The notes beneath the pieces were generated by a model, which was not told the origin of the DNA, ran no database searches, and saw only the letters and a list, made by a program, of their open reading frames with translations. Shown in pieces: positions 52,208 through 61,843 of a DNA stretch of 64,000 nt. Each line of letters starts with the position of its first letter. Within the stretch, counting starts at the first letter, position 1. Position numbers and translations under genes: made by a program. Source of the DNA: Bacillus sp. FJAT-44742 (GTDB lineage Bacteria > Bacillota > Bacilli > Bacillales > Marinococcaceae). The stretch covers positions 89,439 through 153,438 of the forward strand of contig NZ_KZ454937.1 of assembly GCF_002797315.1 (NCBI RefSeq), given 5' to 3'.

Positions 52208-52762
52208 ATGCGATTTGAGAGAGAATCTAGTAAACTCAGTCTCCTTTATGAAATGTTTATTACATATATTTCTAAGATGAAAGGCGAACAAGGAAACGTA
52301 ACTCGTATCAACCTTTCAGATAATATCATATCAGCTATCGGTGGGTTGATTACGATAAGCATAGTGAGTGTGATTGCTGTGGCATTAGGGTATCCCATGG
52401 TCCTTGGGCCCATTGGAGCAAGCTGTTTGTTAGTGTTTGCCGCTCATCATGGCCCGTTTTCACAACCACGGCACATTTTAGGAGGACATTTCGTCTCAAC
52501 GCTTGCTGCTTTAGCCATTTGGGATATGTTAGGAAAGAGTCACTTGACCATTGGCCTGACGCTAGCGGTTGTGCTCATCCTCATGATCCTTTTGAATGTT
52601 ATGCACCCACCCGCTGCTGCAAGTGCGATTGTGGCTATTAACTCTCAGTCAGGATGGATTTTCCTTCTCACTGTCATTATAAGTTCTCTGGTCGTTATAG
52701 CTATTTCGGTTCTCTATAATAACCTATTTAAAGACAGGAACTATCCGAAACAGTGGATGTGA
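52208..52762 (+). CDS. HPP family membrane protein
   Basis: A 184-residue membrane protein with four hydrophobic segments after a soluble N terminus. It has the HPP family features: ALGYPMVLGPIGASCLLVFAAHHGP, SQPRHILGGH and the LNVMHPPAAASA motif that names the family. Members are thought to move nitrite or other small anions, but function is not settled. The start ATG at 52208 follows GATAGGGG. No CBS domains are attached. It lies 350 bp before a catalase gene. Confidence 0.82.
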   Translation: MRFERESSKLSLLYEMFITYISKMKGEQGNVTRINLSDNIISAIGGLITISIVSVIAVALGYPMVLGPIGASCLLVFAAHHGPFSQPRHILGGHFVSTLAALAIWDMLGKSHLTIGLTLAVVLILMILLNVMHPPAAASAIVAINSQSGWIFLLTVIISSLVVIAISVLYNNLFKDRNYPKQWM

Positions 52763-53108
52763 TAGAAACGGAATGTGAAAAATCCCCTTCAACCTTAAAA
52801 GGCACAGAAATTATATGAGTAGGAAAGGTTTGATTCATGCCTTCCGCATGTCGGCGGATTAGTTGTCTCTTTAACCAGGACGGTAAACCTGACGCTTCCT
52901 GGTTGTAAAATGGGAGAAAGAAGACCAGTTGGAGGGGAGGAGGAAATGTACTGAGAATATCTCCTCCTTTTTCTTGTTATCCGTATAAAAATCTTTCGGT
53001 AGAAGAAAATACAAAAAGTGGAAGAATTCTCTAATCCCTTTCTAAAGCAGTTTGCCTTAGTGGTGGGACGAGAGGGGATTTTATCATGCTACCGAAAGGA
53101 GACTATTC
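52763..53108. other. Catalase upstream region
   Basis: Contains a degenerate hairpin near 52865-52905 (CCAGGACGGTAAACC...GCTTCCTGG). Promoter not assigned. Confidence 0.35.
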
Positions 53109-55244
53109 ATGGATCAACACCAATCCAACAATTCAGATGCTGGAAATAAAAAGAATCAGCAGTTAGATAACTACCGAGTTGACCACGAAAATACGAAGCT
53201 TACCACGAATCAAGGGGTGCCTGTGACCAACACAGATGACTCGCTGAAAGCAGGTGAGCGGGGACCTACGTTAATGGAAGATTTTCATTTTCGTGAAAAA
53301 ATGACTCACTTTGATCACGAACGGATCCCTGAGCGAGTGGTCCATGCGCGAGGTTTCGGGGCTCATGGATATTTTCAAGTTTATGAACCAATGGCGGAAT
53401 ACACGAAAGCTAGTTTTCTACAAGATCCCTCCGCAAAGACACCCGTGTTTGTTCGCTTTTCCACCGTGGTAGGGTCCCGTGGATCTGCAGACACAGTCCG
53501 GGACGTGAGGGGATTTGCGACTAAGTTTTATACGGAAGATGGAAATTACGATTTGGTTGCGAATAATATTCCTATCTTTTTCATACAAGACGCGATTAAA
53601 TTTCCTGATATCGTCCATGCTTTAAAACCCGAACCTCATAATGAGATACCACAAGCCTCTGCAGCGCATGATACGTTATGGGATTTTGTGGTCAATAACA
53701 CGGAGACTGCCCATATGATGATGTGGCTCCTTTCAGATCGTGCAATTCCACGAAGTTTTCGTATGATGGAAGGTTTTGGCGTTAACACGTTTCGCTTTGT
53801 AAACGAGCAAGGGAAAGCCCGATTTGTCAAATTTCATTGGAAACCTTTACTAGGGGTTCACTCACTTACCTGGGATGAAGCCCAAAAACTAGCGGGAAAA
53901 GACCCTGATTTTCACCGACGCGACCTTTGGGATGCGATTCAAATGGAGGAATATCCAGAGTTTGAACTTGGGGTGCAAATGATTGAAGAAGAACAGGAAT
54001 TTGCCTTCGACTTTGATATCTTGGATCCAACAAAAATCTGGCCGGAGGAAACAATCCCTGTAAAAAGAATTGGAAAGATGACGCTAGATCGTAACCAAGA
54101 TAATTTCTTTGCTGAAACCGAACAGGCGGCGTTCCATGCTGGCCATGTGGTTCCAGGTATAGACTTTAGTAACGATCCTCTTCTCCAAGGAAGGTTATTC
54201 TCTTATACTGATACGCAACTTTTGCGCTTAAGCGGTCCAAATTTTCACGAGATCCCAATTAATCGTCCTATCGCCCCTGTGAATAATAATCAACGTGACG
54301 GATTTCACCGAAGAGCTATTGATAAAGGAGCCGTGAGCTATTCACCTAATTCATTACGAGCAAATTCTCCTCATCCGGCGTCAGACCAGGAACATGGGTT
54401 TACTCATTACGCTGAAAAAGTGGAAGGACAAAAAATTCGAAAACGAAGTGAGAGCTTTCATGATCATTACCGGCAAGCAACACTGTTTTGGAACAGCATG
54501 TCGCCCGCTGAAAAGCAGCATATTATTAAGGCGTTCCATTTTGAAGTAGGCAGTGTGAAAGATAAGCAGCTTAAGCAGAGAGTCGTAGACATGTTTAACA
54601 ATGTAGATGGACAGCTCGCCGTCCAAATTGCTCAAGGCATTGGTGTCAATCCTCCTTCAAATCCCGGGGGGACTGGAGTTACAGACCTTTCTCCAGCAGT
54701 CAGTCAGGAAAATACGATTAGAAGTGCTCGAACCAGGAAAGTCGGTTTCCTAATCGATCAGGGTTTTAGTTACCATGACGTCACTCAAGCGACAACCGCT
54801 TTAGCAGCGGCAGGTGTCCACATCGATGTGATTAGCAAACAGCTAGGGATGATATCAAGTATGGAGGGGCAGCAGATAGAGGCGAATAAAAGCTACGCAA
54901 ACAGTGGCGCTGTAATGTATGACGCCCTCTTTGTTCCCGGCGGGAAACAATCAGTCGATAGTTTACGCATGCATAAGGACGCCAAAGATTTTATTAGTGA
55001 GGCTTTTGTTCATGCGAAAGCCATAGGGGCTACAAATGAAGGAGTGGACCTTTTGCTTGCTACCGATATCCAGCAAATCACAATGGCAGGAGTAGAGTCA
55101 AATGGAGAGGTATTTGCGGATTATGGGATTGTCACCATACGTAATGCACAGGATTTAAATTCCTTCAATCAGGCATTTATTAACGCCGTTGCCCAACACC
55201 GGCATTGGATGCGTCAAAATCAGGACGGAAAGATGAGTGGATAA
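53109..55244 (+). CDS. katE: Large-subunit catalase (HPII/KatE type)
   Basis: A 711-residue monofunctional haem catalase that breaks down hydrogen peroxide. ATG at 53109 follows AAAGGAG. Signatures are RVVHARGFGAHG (distal His), VANNIPIFFIQDA (distal Asn), and SYTDTQLLRLSGPNF with the proximal haem-ligand Tyr. After residue 540 comes a GATase/DJ-1-like domain (VGFLIDQGFSYHDVTQA, DALFVPGGKQSV), which defines the large-subunit clade. Catalases of this type in Bacillus (KatX/KatE) serve general stress or spores. It is a single gene. Confidence 0.95.
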   Translation: MDQHQSNNSDAGNKKNQQLDNYRVDHENTKLTTNQGVPVTNTDDSLKAGERGPTLMEDFHFREKMTHFDHERIPERVVHARGFGAHGYFQVYEPMAEYTKASFLQDPSAKTPVFVRFSTVVGSRGSADTVRDVRGFATKFYTEDGNYDLVANNIPIFFIQDAIKFPDIVHALKPEPHNEIPQASAAHDTLWDFVVNNTETAHMMMWLLSDRAIPRSFRMMEGFGVNTFRFVNEQGKARFVKFHWKPLLGVHSLTWDEAQKLAGKDPDFHRRDLWDAIQMEEYPEFELGVQMIEEEQEFAFDFDILDPTKIWPEETIPVKRIGKMTLDRNQDNFFAETEQAAFHAGHVVPGIDFSNDPLLQGRLFSYTDTQLLRLSGPNFHEIPINRPIAPVNNNQRDGFHRRAIDKGAVSYSPNSLRANSPHPASDQEHGFTHYAEKVEGQKIRKRSESFHDHYRQATLFWNSMSPAEKQHIIKAFHFEVGSVKDKQLKQRVVDMFNNVDGQLAVQIAQGIGVNPPSNPGGTGVTDLSPAVSQENTIRSARTRKVGFLIDQGFSYHDVTQATTALAAAGVHIDVISKQLGMISSMEGQQIEANKSYANSGAVMYDALFVPGGKQSVDSLRMHKDAKDFISEAFVHAKAIGATNEGVDLLLATDIQQITMAGVESNGEVFADYGIVTIRNAQDLNSFNQAFINAVAQHRHWMRQNQDGKMSG

Positions 55245-55437
55245 TTTAGCTGTTCCCTCCTATTATCATCGATGACAAGGAAGTCGAGTTAGGACTTTCC
55301 CTCATTAAAAAATCAGTAGCTCACGTTCTCGAATCTAAAGATATAATCTATGGGGGCCCAAATTACTGGAGACCGATAACCAATTGGGATACATTTTCCA
55401 TCTGAAAATACACTAACAGAAATGGAGGGTAACTACT

Positions 55438-55842
55438 ATGAAAGTTGTGAAACTTGAAGATATCATTGGTACGGAACAAGAGGTTGATAATGGAAATTGG
55501 GTCAGCCGCCGTCTTGTCTTAAAGAAGGACAATATGGGATACTCTGTGCACGATACAATTATTCGTGCAGGTACAGAAACTCATATCCACTATAAAAACC
55601 ACCTTGAAACTGTTTATTGTATTGAAGGAAAAGGTGAAGTAGAGACCTTAGCAGATAGTAAGATTTGGCCAATAGAAGCAGGCACAGTATATGTACTTGA
55701 TAAGCATGACGAGCATCTCCTTCGTGCGGAGCAAGACATGAGAATGGTTTGCGTGTTTAACCCGCCGATCAGTGGCAGAGAAGTACATGATGAAAATGGA
55801 GTATATCCAGCTGACATTGATACAGTAGATTATGCAGACTAA
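55438..55842 (+). CDS. ectC: Ectoine synthase
   Basis: A 134-residue cupin enzyme that closes N-gamma-acetyl-diaminobutyrate to the osmolyte ectoine. ATG at 55438 follows GGAGGG. It has the family start [12 protein letters not shown], the metal/substrate region [35 protein letters not shown] and [14 protein letters not shown]. EctA and EctB are normally in the same operon but are absent here; this copy stands alone with its own terminator, so it must draw on precursors made elsewhere. Confidence 0.95.
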   Translation: MKVVKLEDIIGTEQEVDNGNWVSRRLVLKKDNMGYSVHDTIIRAGTETHIHYKNHLETVYCIEGKGEVETLADSKIWPIEAGTVYVLDKHDEHLLRAEQDMRMVCVFNPPISGREVHDENGVYPADIDTVDYAD

Positions 55843-55852
55843 TGTGTTTCAT

Positions 55853-55891
55853 AAAAAAGCTTCCGCACTTTTAAGTGCGGAAGCTTTTTTG
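55853..55891 (+). terminator. Terminator of ectC
   Basis: Near-perfect palindrome centred at 55871 (AAAAAGCTTCCGCACTT and complement) followed by T. Confidence 0.9.
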
Positions 55892-56353
55892 GGTGAAATT
55901 CTAACAGTGTTGCCCGTATAAAGCATTAATATTCTAGAGTGAAAATTGAGCGGTTGATAAAGTTTTTTTATTCTTCAAATTGCTCCGAGTAATTTCCTTC
56001 CAAGCGTTTGTAGTAAATCCAAGACATAATAATAATGCTTTTTCGATACCGTCACTGTTTTTCTGAGTCACCCCCCTACCATAAAAGATATGATGCAAAG
56101 ATACTGGATTTGTAGGACTCCTTCGATTATCCTGTTTATAATCTCTGAGTAGATAGTAGCTGCGGGCGTGAAAGGGCAGGTTAAAAATATTAAAAGAGAT
56201 TGTTATGGCCAAGTAGACGAACTCACAAGAAGTTGGTCTACTTTTTTCTATAGCAATATATATTAAATGATTGGTAATTAGTAAAAATTGTTTTCCAATG
56301 TACCCTATTTCTATTTATTTACATACAGAACTAGAGAGTGGGAGTTGAGGGAA
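55892..56353. other. Intergenic region with a hairpin
   Basis: No gene. A terminator-like hairpin (AAGTAGAC at 56211-56218 and GTCTACTT at 56236-56243 followed by TTTTT) lies near its end. Confidence 0.45.
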
Positions 56354-56723
56354 ATGAAGGGTAACAGCGATGTATCTTTCCATGCCTATATAAGGGGTAT
56401 TATTTTCATTGGCTTTGCTCTCTTGCAATTAGGAATGATTATATCAGGAAGTATCCAGTATCCGTCTCTATATTGCCCCAACTATGCTGCCATTCGTTTA
56501 TGTGGCCACTATGTAATTCTTACTTGGGATTTTACAGGTTCTACGGAGTACTCAAAATAACATGGAGGGCTTCTATTTTGATTGCGCTAAAGACCACAGC
56601 ATGAATGGGAGTCCTCTGACTAAAATTGTGATTTATAGGCAAAAGAAGGGAAAAAATCAAGCGATGTCAACGTTAGAGGAGAAAGGAAACGAAGAGCGAA
56701 AACACAGGATCCAATTTTTATAA
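56354..56723 (+). pseudogene. TIGR03943/DUF1980-family membrane protein, broken
   Basis: From ATG 56354 (GAGGG site) the frame gives FHAYIRGIIFIGFALLQLGMIISGSIQY, the typical first TM of this family. The frame then shifts near 56465: the correct continuation LYIAPTMLPFVYVATM meets a stop, followed by FLLGILQVLRST and FDCAKDHSMNGSPLTKIVIY. That last part is the family motif CDCGHDHS-like with changed residues. So at least one frameshift and one stop interrupt it. Its usual permease partner is absent. Confidence 0.7.
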
Positions 56724-56801
56724 GGTGGGCAGAAGTCCAAACATATCTTGTAGTTCTTAATATAATAAAATTGTATCACAACCTTTCTAACCAGTTCTTT
56801 T

Positions 56802-56836
56802 CACACCACTTTTATTGAAAAGTGGTGTGTTTTTTC
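56802..56836 (+). terminator. Intrinsic terminator
   Basis: Perfect arms CACACCACTTTT (56802-56813) and AAAAGTGGTGTG (56818-56829) followed by six T. Confidence 0.92.
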
Positions 56837-56873
56837 GCGCATAGCCTAATTTTAGGTGCATATATATTTTCTG

Positions 56874-56958
56874 AGCAGGTGCTTATGCTTTGCTTTATCG
56901 TCTAACCGTCTCCTAAAAACGATGAAGTCAAGGCATAAGGGTCACACCTGCTTTTTTT
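56874..56958 (+). terminator. Long rod-like hairpin with T tail
   Basis: AGCAGGTG (56874-56881) pairs with CACCTGCT (56945-56952), CTTATGC with GCATAAG, and the interior (TTGCTTTATCGT with ACGATGAAGTCAA) also pairs. A T run follows. It is a second terminator 40 bp after the first, or a small structured RNA. Confidence 0.6.
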
Positions 56959-57117
56959 ATGTCATGACGATTATCACACTTAGTACCTATAACGTACATA
57001 ATTGCTGTTTAGAGTGGAAGTTTGTAGAGGCTGACAGGGGAGGATATAACGAAACAATCCGTATTCCTTTTGGTGAATTATTTTTGTAATGGATATGTAG
57101 GGGAAAGACGCTAAATT

Positions 57118-57163
57118 GAAAAGTGAACATGGCACCGCTGAATGCTATGTTCACTTTCTTTCC
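57118..57163 (+). terminator. Hairpin near the yheC/D gene end
   Basis: AAAGTGAACAT (57119-57129) pairs with ATGTTCACTTT (57147-57157), T-rich on both sides. It lies 28 bp beyond the minus-strand gene at 57191 and can end its transcript as well. Confidence 0.7.
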
Positions 57164-57190
57164 AATGAAGGAAGTTTCGAATAGGAAAGT

Positions 57191-58516
57191 CTAGAATATT
57201 CTTTTTTTCTCCTTTAAAGGGAAACCGGCCAGGGACATTGCATACAAAAAGGGGGTCCGTTTCACCTCAGGAGCTAAATTAGGGTCTTCCACTGGATAAA
57301 CATGTCTTAGATTCATTTCAAGAATCCAGACATGGAGATTCTTGTCTACCACAAAATCAATAGCAATGTCTCCAAAGGTACCTTTTTTATCAAGTTTTTT
57401 GCAAGCACGAGTACAAATACTAACTATTTTTTCTTCTTGCCGTTTTAAGCTTTTTTCATCCAACTTAAAAATTTGGGATAAGGCCTCTGGCCCGGTGATC
57501 CAATAATCCAATTGGCGCAAGTTTGTTATAATACTTTCGGGTTTGGAGACTCTAGCAGTAATCCCCGAAGAGACCCATTTCTTTTTTTCGTTTTTTTGCA
57601 TATATATGCGAAAATCTATATTTCTTGACTCGTGTTTCGTTGCAACTCCTTGCTGAACAAGATATGGTCTATTGCTTTTGATCCTTCTTTTTAAAAGAGA
57701 GTAATCGTCTAGTCGTTTAACGGTTGATTTTCCTTTTGTGTCGTTTGTTATCTTAATTGTAGTCCCGTCTTTCTCGATGTGCAGAATGCGCCTGCCCTCA
57801 GAACCTTTGATAGGTTTAACATACAAGGAGGAATAAGAGTTTAGCATTTTTTTAACTTCTTTAATAGATGTTACTTTGTTTGTATACGGAAGGTGTTTTC
57901 GTAATGTAAGATCAGGGGATAGCCATTCCCACATCTCCCACTTGTTAAAAAAGTACGAATTAAAGATACGTCCCTTTGTCCATTTATATAGAAATTTATT
58001 AGTTTCTTCTTCAAGAGGAACTCGTTTAAAGACCGCCCCGGGGGCATAGAAAACGGCCTTTTTCCATTTCTGTTCTCCAATTTTTACATTTGGTTGAAAA
58101 TAATAGCCTTCAATTTCTTTCTTTCTGGTATTAATGCCTTCTTCCGAACAGACACAGATCATACCTCTGACGGGAACAAAGCTGTCAATCCTTTTCTGTA
58201 AGTTTTTCAGACGCTTTTCTAAACGTTCATTGTCGTTTGCTGCGACCCACAGTATCATTGGGCCTAGATAAAATGAATTTCTTTTAATTCTATACTCAAA
58301 GGAAAGGTTTTCGGGGATAAAAAGAACGTTTCTAAAGCTCTTTGAAAGACCAATCATATTGACTGGCAGGTCTTTCTTAAACTGGACCGTCATTTTCTTT
58401 TTCCAGGATCCAAAGTGAAAGGTGATCCTGCCTGCTTGTGATCTAAATTCCTTTTTCAAACGTATTGGCAAATAGATCTCTGCAGATGGAATCGTACGTA
58501 ACCACTTTATCTTCAC
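57191..58516 (-). CDS. YheC/YheD-family ATP-grasp spore coat-associated protein
   Basis: A 441-residue protein starting with GTG at 58516 after GGGTGGAG. The C-terminal half is an ATP-grasp fold (LYVKPIKGSEGRRILHIE, YLVQQGVATKHESRNIDFRIYMQKN, WILEMNLRHVYP), similar to YheC/YheD, which sit in the endospore coat of Bacillus and are of unknown substrate. The N terminus has the short beta domain seen in this family. A second member lies at 60544, and the AprX-type protease lies between. Confidence 0.82.
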   Translation of the reverse strand: MKIKWLRTIPSAEIYLPIRLKKEFRSQAGRITFHFGSWKKKMTVQFKKDLPVNMIGLSKSFRNVLFIPENLSFEYRIKRNSFYLGPMILWVAANDNERLEKRLKNLQKRIDSFVPVRGMICVCSEEGINTRKKEIEGYYFQPNVKIGEQKWKKAVFYAPGAVFKRVPLEEETNKFLYKWTKGRIFNSYFFNKWEMWEWLSPDLTLRKHLPYTNKVTSIKEVKKMLNSYSSLYVKPIKGSEGRRILHIEKDGTTIKITNDTKGKSTVKRLDDYSLLKRRIKSNRPYLVQQGVATKHESRNIDFRIYMQKNEKKKWVSSGITARVSKPESIITNLRQLDYWITGPEALSQIFKLDEKSLKRQEEKIVSICTRACKKLDKKGTFGDIAIDFVVDKNLHVWILEMNLRHVYPVEDPNLAPEVKRTPFLYAMSLAGFPLKEKKRIF

Positions 58517-59001
58517 TTTTGCTCCACCCTTTTTTATTAATGTATGAGTACTGCGGAAAATAGGTATAGACGATGTATACTCTTTGTTAGGAGGACAAGG
58601 TCATAAATTGATAAATGAGTGCTAGGATGAAAAGGTATCGAATAACACGGGTAACGTGAGTCCTGTAAAAATGTGTGTTTTTCCAAATAAGGGGTGACGG
58701 TTTGATAGTCACCTATATTTCGTAGGAGGTGGGCCATCATTTTATAGTATATCGAAGTGGCTAATACTGGACCTTTATTGTGCGTTATTCTTTTTGCTTG
58801 TTAAAATCTGTAACGAGATAAAGGGAAGTGGGGGATGATCATAATTAGGTAGAGACTAGCAGTAAGAAAAAGTATGCAGTTAAGTAGCCTCATGGGTTTC
58901 ATTAGTAGTGTTTATTTTTATCGAAAGGCGTAAGGTTCCGCTTCCTTAAAATACAAACGCTCACCAAGAAGCTTTAAGAGAACCTCCAAAACTCATTTAA
59001 G
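58517..59001. other. Intergenic region
   Basis: No gene supported; a 67-residue minus-strand frame (58537-58740) has no ribosome site or motif. The region includes the YheC/D upstream sequence. Confidence 0.4.
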
Positions 59002-60327
59002 TTACTGTGATATAGAGTTCTCTGCATTTATATATCCAGAACCATACACGTTTGGGTCCTTATCTCTCCACATATCTGCTCCCTCTAGTATCATTTTTTT
59101 TACTTGTTGTGGCGTGAGTTCGGGATTATGCTGAAGGAGCAAGGCAACCACTCCAGCGCAAATAGGAGTAGCCATTGAAGTGCCTGACATGGTGAAATAA
59201 TCGTTTTCGACTCTATCATGTTTCTGTAATCGGTCGATATAAGAGAGTGGGGAACGTAAGGAGATAATATCGACACCGGGAGCTAAAATGTCCGGTTTTG
59301 CCTTTCCATAAGGCGTTGGTCCGCGGCTAGAAAAATCCGCCACTTCATTATCTTTTCTTGATGCAGTATCTTTATCATCAAGAGCGCCAACTGTGATCAC
59401 CTTTTCACTCACACCTGGGCTTGATATGGTTTTTTCCTTAGGACCATCATTTCCTGCGGCTGCACAAACGACGATTCCTTGATCCCATGCTTCATTTACG
59501 ATTCGTACCAGGGGATCTTCTTCTTCATTATCAAACCTTTGGGCGGGACTTCCTAAGGACAGATTTATAATGTCAATTTTATTGTTTGGGTGTTTTTCAT
59601 TATATTCAATGCACCATTCTACTCCAAGCATGACGGTTTCTAATGAGCCAGCACCCATTTTATCTAAAACTTTCACACCGATAATGTTTGACTCAGGTGC
59701 AGGCCCCTTATACTTCTCGTTAGAAGCTAGACCATTTCCCGCTACAGCACCCGCACAATGAGTACCGTGCCCGTTATCATCATAGGGTTCGGTCCTTTCG
59801 TTAATAAAGTCCGCAAAATCTATAATCCTTCCAGTTAAATCTTCATGAGGATACACCCCTGTATCAATGATTGCCGTAGTGATTCCTTTCCCCGTTAATA
59901 CAGTATTGTCTCTCTTCACGCTTTTTGCCTTCGCAGCAGGAATAGCGGTATTGAGTAAGGCTTTGATTTCTCGGTTTAAATGTACTTTCTTAATAGAAGA
60001 GCACCTAGAAAGCATGTCTTGCAATGCTGCAGGTGTAATATTCGCACTGCAGCAAGAAATTCTAGTGAAGTGATGGTTCATCTTACAGTTTTTATGGTGT
60101 TGTATAATCTCTTCTACTTCAAGCAGACCTTTCGTACACTGCTCTTTGTCAAATTCAACGATGACAGACAACTTTTTAGTCTTGCTGATAAACCTTTCAT
60201 AAAAGACACGCAAAAAACGAGGTGTCCTGTTTAAAGGTTGGTAAGAAAATAGGAGATTCTCTCTTAAGGAGGGGTCTAGTTTATGCGAATAAGAGCGGAA
60301 GGAATTGACCATGTTATCGTTAGACAT
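59002..60327 (-). CDS. aprX: Subtilisin-type serine protease AprX
   Basis: A 441-residue S8 protease, matching B. subtilis AprX (442 residues) along its length. ATG at 60327 after GAAAGGA is preferred; the longer frame adds a hydrophobic, unconserved stretch. Catalytic Asp in AIIDTGVYPHED, His in NGHGTHCAGAVAGNG, and Ser in MSGTSMATPICAG are intact, and the oxyanion Asn is in AAAGNDGP. There is no signal peptide, so it acts in the cytoplasm, as AprX does. It lies between two YheC/D genes, all on the minus strand. Confidence 0.92.
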   Translation of the reverse strand: MSNDNMVNSFRSYSHKLDPSLRENLLFSYQPLNRTPRFLRVFYERFISKTKKLSVIVEFDKEQCTKGLLEVEEIIQHHKNCKMNHHFTRISCCSANITPAALQDMLSRCSSIKKVHLNREIKALLNTAIPAAKAKSVKRDNTVLTGKGITTAIIDTGVYPHEDLTGRIIDFADFINERTEPYDDNGHGTHCAGAVAGNGLASNEKYKGPAPESNIIGVKVLDKMGAGSLETVMLGVEWCIEYNEKHPNNKIDIINLSLGSPAQRFDNEEEDPLVRIVNEAWDQGIVVCAAAGNDGPKEKTISSPGVSEKVITVGALDDKDTASRKDNEVADFSSRGPTPYGKAKPDILAPGVDIISLRSPLSYIDRLQKHDRVENDYFTMSGTSMATPICAGVVALLLQHNPELTPQQVKKMILEGADMWRDKDPNVYGSGYINAENSISQ

Positions 60328-60543
60328 AAAAAATGTTCCTTTCTTTTTCATGGTTTTTTCATAAAATATGAAAAAGAAAAGAAGAGTGTACCGGCACTTG
60401 TCCAACAAGTAAAGAGTTTTTCTTCTAGGCTCTATGGATAAGGTACCTCGGTTATCTTTATCGCACCTTCACAAATACTTATTAATTAAGGAGTGATTTT
60501 AACAGGGGTGGGAGGGCACCTGCAATTGTTTGGTCAGGATGCC

Positions 60544-61656
60544 TCATCTCCCAGACGAACCATGATGAAGATATCTACTATATTCTAAAGGGTTGATAAA
60601 AGCCTGTTTCCGTACTTGTGGGGGAGAGCCTCCTACTAGATAGGCTAACTTTGTAGACGTTGCATTACATTCTATAAACCATAGTTTGCCTCCGTTATCT
60701 AAAGCAAAATCAATTGCAGTCTCTCCAAGATTTCCATAGATACTTTCTAATCTTAAGCAGGCTTCCTTCACGAAATTCACGATTCTACCTTTTAACGTCT
60801 TAATCTGTTCTTCTGAATACTTCAAATGAGATGAAAAAAAAGGTTCAAATCGATGAAACGTTGCTCCTGAAAGTAAGTTAGTAATGTGGGCGTTAGGTGC
60901 TCCCAATTTAACAAACAAATCAGTAATGTTTAATTCATTTTTCTTGTTGCGTTGGACCTCGGCTCGCATATCAATTATTTTTCCATTTAGTTTTATGGTT
61001 TTAATTTCTGCTTGCATGATTGCTTTTTTTCCTTTTAAAGCTTTTCGTATGACTCTAGTCAACGTGCTTATTGATGTAACTCTTCTATGCACTAATTTCT
61101 TTAAAAAGTACTTATATTCGTAGGTTTTTCTTCCAACCTTTCTTACTTGAATAATATTAAAACCTTTTCGTCCAGTTCTTGATTTAATATAAATGGTATC
61201 GGTTTGTTTAAACATCTGTTGCAATGCTTTTGGATGATAAAGTTTCGTTAATGGGAGATGAACAGCGAATTTTTTTTCTTCTACTAATTTAAGATGAACA
61301 AGCCATTTATCAAAAGCACTTTTGGAATTTAAAAAAAGAACACCACTATGTTTGAGATGTTTTCTGAAATTTCTATGGCTCTTGTGATCAATAGCACGAG
61401 TACGGCTATATAGGACGTGAGGGTAGGAGGTTACTCTTTTCTTGAAGTTTTGGTTTACATCGTCATAATACGTGGCTAGAATGTACTTTCTATTTATATG
61501 AACATCTGATTTAGAAAAGAAAAAAAGCTCCGTGCCAACGGACTTATTAGCTTCTAACAATTCTTTAATATTAAACTTTATCTGCTTTTTATTGTGAAGG
61601 TTTCTGATTGTCTGTGCGCCTAACAATACTCCAACTTTCGTTTTGGTTGGCAGCAT
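60544..61656 (-). CDS. YheC/YheD-family ATP-grasp protein
   Basis: A 370-residue protein read from ATG at 61656, 8 bases after GGAG; GTG at 61665 is too close. It is a paralogue of the gene at 57191: KVGVLLGAQTIRNL at the start, YIKSRTGRKGFNIIQV, ADIRAEVQRN-like MRAEVQRNKKNE, and LWFIECNATSTKLAYL near the end. The ATP-grasp core with Glu/Asn metal residues is present. Probably a spore coat component; substrate unknown. Confidence 0.82.
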   Translation of the reverse strand: MLPTKTKVGVLLGAQTIRNLHNKKQIKFNIKELLEANKSVGTELFFFSKSDVHINRKYILATYYDDVNQNFKKRVTSYPHVLYSRTRAIDHKSHRNFRKHLKHSGVLFLNSKSAFDKWLVHLKLVEEKKFAVHLPLTKLYHPKALQQMFKQTDTIYIKSRTGRKGFNIIQVRKVGRKTYEYKYFLKKLVHRRVTSISTLTRVIRKALKGKKAIMQAEIKTIKLNGKIIDMRAEVQRNKKNELNITDLFVKLGAPNAHITNLLSGATFHRFEPFFSSHLKYSEEQIKTLKGRIVNFVKEACLRLESIYGNLGETAIDFALDNGGKLWFIECNATSTKLAYLVGGSPPQVRKQAFINPLEYSRYLHHGSSGR

Positions 61657-61843
61657 CAAGTTCACTCCTTTATCTAAAAATGCCTTATATATTATATGAA
61701 GGGAAATAAAGGAGTGAGGGGTACAAAACTACCTCATTCGTACATTTTTAGTGTAATTGACCGTCAAAAAAATCTCTCATGGAGGTTCATAAGGCCCGTT
61801 GTCTGTTAAAAATGGGGAAAATGTTTTTTGACAGGTTATCTTA
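61657..61843. other. Intergenic region
   Basis: No gene or clear motif between YheC/D and the acetyltransferase gene. Confidence 0.35.

Noticed and set aside
55934-56212. 92-codon minus-strand frame
   Set aside because: No ribosome site, unusual composition and no family pattern. It lies across hairpins and intergenic sequence.
56856-57089. 77-codon plus-strand frame
   Set aside because: It runs through the long hairpin at 56874-56958, has no ribosome site and looks random.
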